This document shows, in pieces, positions 59,977-64,000 of a stretch of DNA of 64,000 bases. Every line of letters begins with the position of its first letter. Position 1 is the stretch's first letter. The DNA is from Adineta vaga (Eukaryota; Rotifera), in NCBI GenBank assembly GCA_021613535.1, contig CP075494.1, positions 4,340,001 through 4,404,000 of the forward strand. Reading direction: 5' to 3'. The notes under the pieces are model-generated. The model had not been told where the DNA came from. It searched no databases and was given only the letters and a program-made list of their open reading frames with translations. The position numbers and the translations under genes were made by a program.

Positions 59977-60462
59977 ATGAACAGACAAATAGATTTTCGG
60001 TACTGGCAACAAGCACGCGATGCATTCATACAAGGAATAGGACTTATGGCTGCTAGTTTAGTTTTAGGTGGTTCTCATGCATCGAATAATGAATTTAATG
60101 GTCGACTGATCGATCAATTTCGTTGTTCAAGACTTTTGATGGATGGAATGACTATTCGTCGTTTTTATGTATACGAAACTCTTATTCGTCATAACTTTGT
60201 CGTTTTTCAAACTGACACAGGTCACACTTTTAAAGTTCATCTAATTGCCGATATCGATCCTGGATATTATTCACCGGTTTATGTTGATATCTTATCGACT
60301 TACTGGAAGCCAGGTGGAAGATATGTCGGATGCTCTAACAGAAGTGCGCTGGAGTTAAAATGGTTCGTACTGCTAGAAGTTCAAAGGTTTGGCAACTACG
60401 AAGTGGGTATCAATGATTGTCGACATTTTGCTCGATCCATAGCAGCATTTTTAGCCTGTTAA
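59977..60462 (+). CDS. Conserved unknown protein with NDCRHF motif, copy 1
   Basis: 161 residues from the ATG at 59977, one exon. There is a hydrophobic segment near residues 15-28 (GIGLMAASLVLGG), a strongly conserved centre (RRFYVYETLIRHNFVVFQTD, then GHTFKVHLIAD), and a C-terminal GINDCRHFARSIAAFL. A His in the central strand and a later N-x-C-x-H-F motif recall the permuted papain-like layout of LRAT/NlpC-P60 proteins, whose motif is NCEHF, but this is only a shape match. The paralogue at 63672 shares the central block without amino-acid change. The GTG 13 codons upstream was not used because it lacks support. Confidence 0.7.
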   Translation: MNRQIDFRYWQQARDAFIQGIGLMAASLVLGGSHASNNEFNGRLIDQFRCSRLLMDGMTIRRFYVYETLIRHNFVVFQTDTGHTFKVHLIADIDPGYYSPVYVDILSTYWKPGGRYVGCSNRSALELKWFVLLEVQRFGNYEVGINDCRHFARSIAAFLAC

Positions 60463-61634
60463 TCGCATGTTTTGGAAGATGTCAGAGATACTCATAGTAT
60501 AGACACTATTCTCAAATATAATAAAAATAAAATTTGATAAGTGAATATTTTTAACAATTGAGTTTTAAATGAAAATATTTCTTAGATCTTTTCATAGTAT
60601 AAATTCGTTTTCATTAGTTGTTAATTTGATCCATCATCGTACATTTTGCCGATATGCAAAATACTATACTATTCTTCAGATTCTATTTCCTATACACAAT
60701 AGGATCATTCTATATTGTATTATCATCGATCAAACATGTATGACATCATTCAATGCATCAATTAGTATTTTAACAGTAAAAAATCTTCATCGAATACTCA
60801 TCGATCAAAAGATCGCCAATTGACTATACTATGTTATTGACTGAAATAGCTATCTATATTCTCTGTTAATAGACATGCTTAATATCTACCAAAATCGTTT
60901 CGAAACAAAATAGTTGAAGGGTTATTCAAGTTTTGTCGACATCCACTCACTCATAGTGGCTGATGGTAGACTATTTCTGTCGCCGTAATTTTACTGATCA
61001 CTTGGTTAAAGACGAAAATGTATATTTATCTATTTTGTTTATTATTACAAGTGTAATAGTATTTTGAAAGTTTTGTATACTCATAAAATATTTTTTATGA
61101 TTGCCTTCATATTCTAAAATAAGTATTTGCTTAGCTGTCGAAATAAAAGAAGAAAAACAACTTCGATACAATGTCGATGTAACTATGTGCATTTGATTCA
61201 CCCTAAGTGAAAGGTTAACATTACAATATAGTTTTAAGAGGTACATTTGAAAATAATAATAAGGCTTTATTTAGTAAAGAGATTTTTTGTTACACTACAC
61301 ATCTGTATACAATTTTTACAGAAGATATAATGACGAACTTATTTTATTCCAATTTATTCTTAGAAAATTGATAAAAATTGTACTATTTGTGAAAAATGGA
61401 ATCTCGAGTATTTTTTCTAATCGAAAATTGATTTTTTTTTTGTCTCGAAAGACTTTAATCCACCTTTCAATAAGTTATCACCCACGCTGTTAACGTCATA
61501 TTTGTTAAGCTGAAAGAAAATATTGAAAGCACTTTAAAAGGATCATATTCGATATCAAAACTCAGTACCTAGCTCAAAGTGTGAATTGATCATTTCTGAT
61601 TGAAACGATTGGTTTTTCTATCAACGTCGAGAAA
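60463..61634. other. No gene recognised
   Basis: AT-rich, with several chance frames of 65-85 codons rich in Ile, Phe and Leu. None has domain features. Confidence 0.5.
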
Positions 61635-62906
61635 ATGCCATGCAAAGGATCATTTCAACTATTCATCTGGACATTAACTATGGTTGTTTTTATGTTCATG
61701 AATGATGAAACAACAGCAGCAGCAGCAGAAAATCCATGCAAAAATACGAGTTATGGAAAAAATACTCTGAAGCCAATGAGAGATCAAACAATCGCTGATT
61801 CTTTCGTTGACTTATCTTCGTAAGTTTCATTATCTTCAACTGGAAATAGTTTCCAAAATTAAATAATTGTCTGAAAAACCTTTTTTTTTCTTTTAGGTAT
61901 AACGAACTCGAAATGGTTCCTAATCGTTTTGAAGCATCCGACGTTGTTCTTAGTCGTGATGGTCATGTCATGTATGTTGTCTTTGATAACACTTATCAAA
62001 TAGGTGCACTCTGTACTTCATTGGGACGTTCATTTAATTGTACTGATCGTTTACTTTCATGGCCAGATTCATCATTAGATGGAAAAGACTCAAGTTTTGA
62101 AGGAGTGACTTATAATCCTCTGGCAGGTACGTATTTTGTTATACAAGAAACAATACCAACGAATTCGAAGAAAGTATTTCAAGCAAATGTTTTTGAAATT
62201 CGTATCGATATGAAAGATTCAATACCTATTCGTGTAGTTGAATCTTGTATAGTCAATTGGGAATTTGGATCAGAAAATAAAGGTTTTGAAGGTCTTGAAT
62301 TTGTTTTTCATGAACGATCGGGACAAACTTATTTGCTTGGATTATGTGAAGCAAATAAATGTGATCATACGTCAGCCTCTGGCAATGATGGACGTATCGT
62401 TGTTCTGGAAAAGAAGCAAGCCACTGCTAAAAGTAATTCATATTATCTCGAAAAAAAAAGGAAATTTTTATCAAATGTTATTTTTTTTTCAAGGAGAATG
62501 TGTATGGCAACCTGTAAGTACAGTTGATTTGCCATCATCTGTTCGTTTCACTGATTATTCAGCTATATCAATTTATCATCAAGAATCACGTAAATTACCT
62601 ACCTATGTGGCTGTTACAAGTCAAGTTAACAGTCAATTGTGGATTGGTCGTATTAATGAAATAGATGAAAAGCCGTTCTTTGAATTTTCACAACTCAATA
62701 AGAATACAGTATATAATTTACCACGAACTACCGAAACTGCATCTGAATGTCAAATAAAATATTGCAATATTGAAGGTGTAGCATGGCGAGGTAAAAATCA
62801 ACTTATTTTAGTTTCGGACAAGGCAAAAGCTGAACAAGGTGCTCATTGTATTGAAAAAGATCAAAGTGTTCATTATCTTGTGTTACCAGAACACTTGACT
62901 GATTAA
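61635..62906 (+). CDS. Secreted beta-propeller-like protein
   Basis: Exons 61635-61819, 61897-62432 and 62494-62906 give 377 residues in continuous frame. The second intron, 61 nt, starts gtaattcat and ends tttcaag. Signal peptide: FIWTLTMVVFMFMNDETTAAA. The rest consists of repeated beta motifs: DVVLSRDGHVMYVVFDN, SSFEGVTYNPLAGTYFVIQE, KGFEGLEFVFHERSGQTYLLGLCE, GRIVVLEKK, RFTDYSAISIYH, NIEGVAWRGKNQLILVSDKA. The FEGV/FEGL/IEGVAW units with following strands resemble six-bladed propellers of the SdiA-regulated or phytase-esterase-like type. Six or more Cys suggest an extracellular location. Enzyme activity is not claimed. Confidence 0.7.
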
Positions 62907-63671
62907 AATACTCTTCTTCTTTTCATTGTAATGGATTGATTTATCCCTTACTAATAAAAAAATAAAGAAACGCTTAACTGACTTTGCCGATATGGTCGTT
63001 TTGATTTATTATCACATCTGCACTTTCTTTCAAGCAAAGCAATCAGTCATATAATATTTCAGAGTTCGATCGTCAATGTTTTCAATATCTTCCACGTGCT
63101 ACAGATCACGTCGAGGAGACATTGATTTATGAGATAAATTTATAGATTGTTTGTAAACACTACAATTAATTGTGTTTTTCGTCAACATACATTTGAGAAC
63201 GTTTCGCATGTTACTTTTTCTACATTTCTCGTCAACAACAACAACAACAAACACAAATATGACTAACCGTCAATATGGACATGACCATAGTGCGCAGCCT
63301 CGAGAACAGAGAAAAAAGATATGCATATTCGTCGTACCTTTCCAGGTAAATAAAAAACAGCGTTATATTTTGTTATGATATGTATCATACATTGATCGAC
63401 GTACTGAAAAGTGCACATTTTCATTATTTCTTTTTCTTTTAAGAATAATACATGCACGTATATAGATAGACAAACTGATCTGAGTTGTTCTCAAGTATTT
63501 TATTTTGTCAATAGTTCAACGATACCATATTCTGAATGCTTGATAACATTTAAACAATCTTGATATGACACTTTGAAATTTTTCTTTTAATTACAGATTT
63601 TAGATTTACATAAAATCATCTTGAAATGAATTCTCTATGATAAAAACTCATTCGATCTGGTCAACAAACAA
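62907..63671. other. No gene recognised
   Basis: Spacer with a short AAC/CAA repeat near 63233-63250. No coding features. Confidence 0.5.
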
Positions 63672-64000
63672 ATGGATTTTTTTAGAAAACCACGTGAAAC
63701 ACTTATGCAAGGTATAGGAATTCTTGCAGCTACCTTGTCTTTAAGTGGTATGCGAGTATCCAATAATGAATTTAACGATCGATTTATTAAACAATACCGT
63801 TGCTCCCAACAATTCAAGGATGAAATGACTATTCGTCGATTTTATGTATATGAAACTCTTATTCGTCATAACTTTGTGGTTTTTCAAACCGATACAGGTC
63901 ATACCTTTAAGGTTCATTTGATTGCTGACGTTGATCCAGGACATCACACACCGGTTTTCGTAGAAATTGCACCGACTTATTGGAGACCAGATGGTAGATA
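63672..64000 (+). CDS. Conserved unknown protein, copy 2 (runs off the window)
   Basis: Starts at the ATG at 63672 and is open to the window end (109 codons visible). It is a paralogue of 59977-60462: QGIGILAATLSLSG matches the first hydrophobic segment, and EMTIRRFYVYETLIRHNFVV onward through HLIAD is identical in protein while many codons differ silently. The N-terminus and the part after DVDPG diverge more. The NDCRHF region lies outside the window. Same strand, about 3.7 kb from copy 1, with the propeller-like gene between. Confidence 0.72.
   Translation, partial: MDFFRKPRETLMQGIGILAATLSLSGMRVSNNEFNDRFIKQYRCSQQFKDEMTIRRFYVYETLIRHNFVVFQTDTGHTFKVHLIADVDPGHHTPVFVEIAPTYWRPDGR

Noticed and set aside
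62433-62527. Read-through of exon 2 of the propeller-like gene
   Set aside because: It gives a Lys/Phe-rich stretch and a stop; a 61-nt intron with good borders restores the frame to the last exon.

Overview
The window looks like nuclear DNA of a small, intron-rich animal, most probably a bdelloid rotifer (Adineta/Rotaria type). This is inference from gene content and style. The DNA is AT-rich and uses the standard code. Most introns are GT-AG and about 45-60 nt. The window carries several divergent rhodopsin-like GPCRs, an ADP-ribosyltransferase joined to TPR repeats, a very large LDLRa/EGF-rich receptor, Thr/Ser-stalk surface proteins, nuclear-receptor and NHL-repeat relics, and genes that are rare or unexpected in animals (an intradiol dioxygenase and a BURP-domain protein). 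One 23-base run of N at 37483-37505 marks an assembly gap inside a gene. Exon joins were worked out by hand from splice sites and checked for reading-frame continuity.

Layout. 1-11.5 kb: a coiled-coil protein and a two-exon ART-TPR gene (both -), then a type II membrane protein whose Thr/Ser stalk is built from eight tiny exons that never shift the frame (+), a cytochrome P450 (-) and a TTK/Mps1-like kinase (-). 12.5-22 kb: a GPCR (+), a truncated and degenerate eEF1A paralogue (-), a secreted intradiol-dioxygenase-like protein (+), a small secreted protein with a decayed copy behind it (+), and a 908-residue EF-hand multi-pass membrane protein (+). 23.6-31.9 kb: a receptor neighbourhood with four intact GPCRs, one dead GPCR, an NHL-repeat relic and a membrane protein interrupted by a stop codon. 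33-36 kb: an AlkB-like dioxygenase with C-terminal membrane anchors and a nuclear-receptor pseudogene (both -). 36.8-42 kb: a 1710-residue LDLRa/EGF/7TM receptor (+).

42-48 kb: a recent 775-bp direct duplication, each copy with a TATA box and a Gln/Asn-rich 84-residue protein gene. Between the copies lie a 94-bp near-perfect palindrome (MITE-like), a MULE transposase relic abutting a possible pogo-type element, and a small secreted Cys-containing protein. A partial copy of the duplicated upstream block, without the protein gene, occurs near 22.4 kb. 48-56 kb: an 11-exon peroxisomal acyl-CoA oxidase (-) ending in SKI, a PAN/Thr-Ser/Kelch protein with an apparent frameshift (+), and a membrane-anchored protein with a phospholipase A2-like C-terminus (-). 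56-64 kb: a BURP-domain secreted protein (-) beside small uncharacterised frames, two paralogues of a conserved unknown protein with an NDCRHF motif (the second runs off the end), and a secreted beta-propeller-like protein (+).

There is no operon structure. Genes stand singly with their own introns, and the common themes are sensing and cell surface (GPCRs, LDLRa/EGF receptor, stalked lectin-like and Kelch proteins) and detoxification or lipid oxidation (P450, acyl-CoA oxidase, dioxygenases). No tRNA, rRNA or CRISPR array was recognised.
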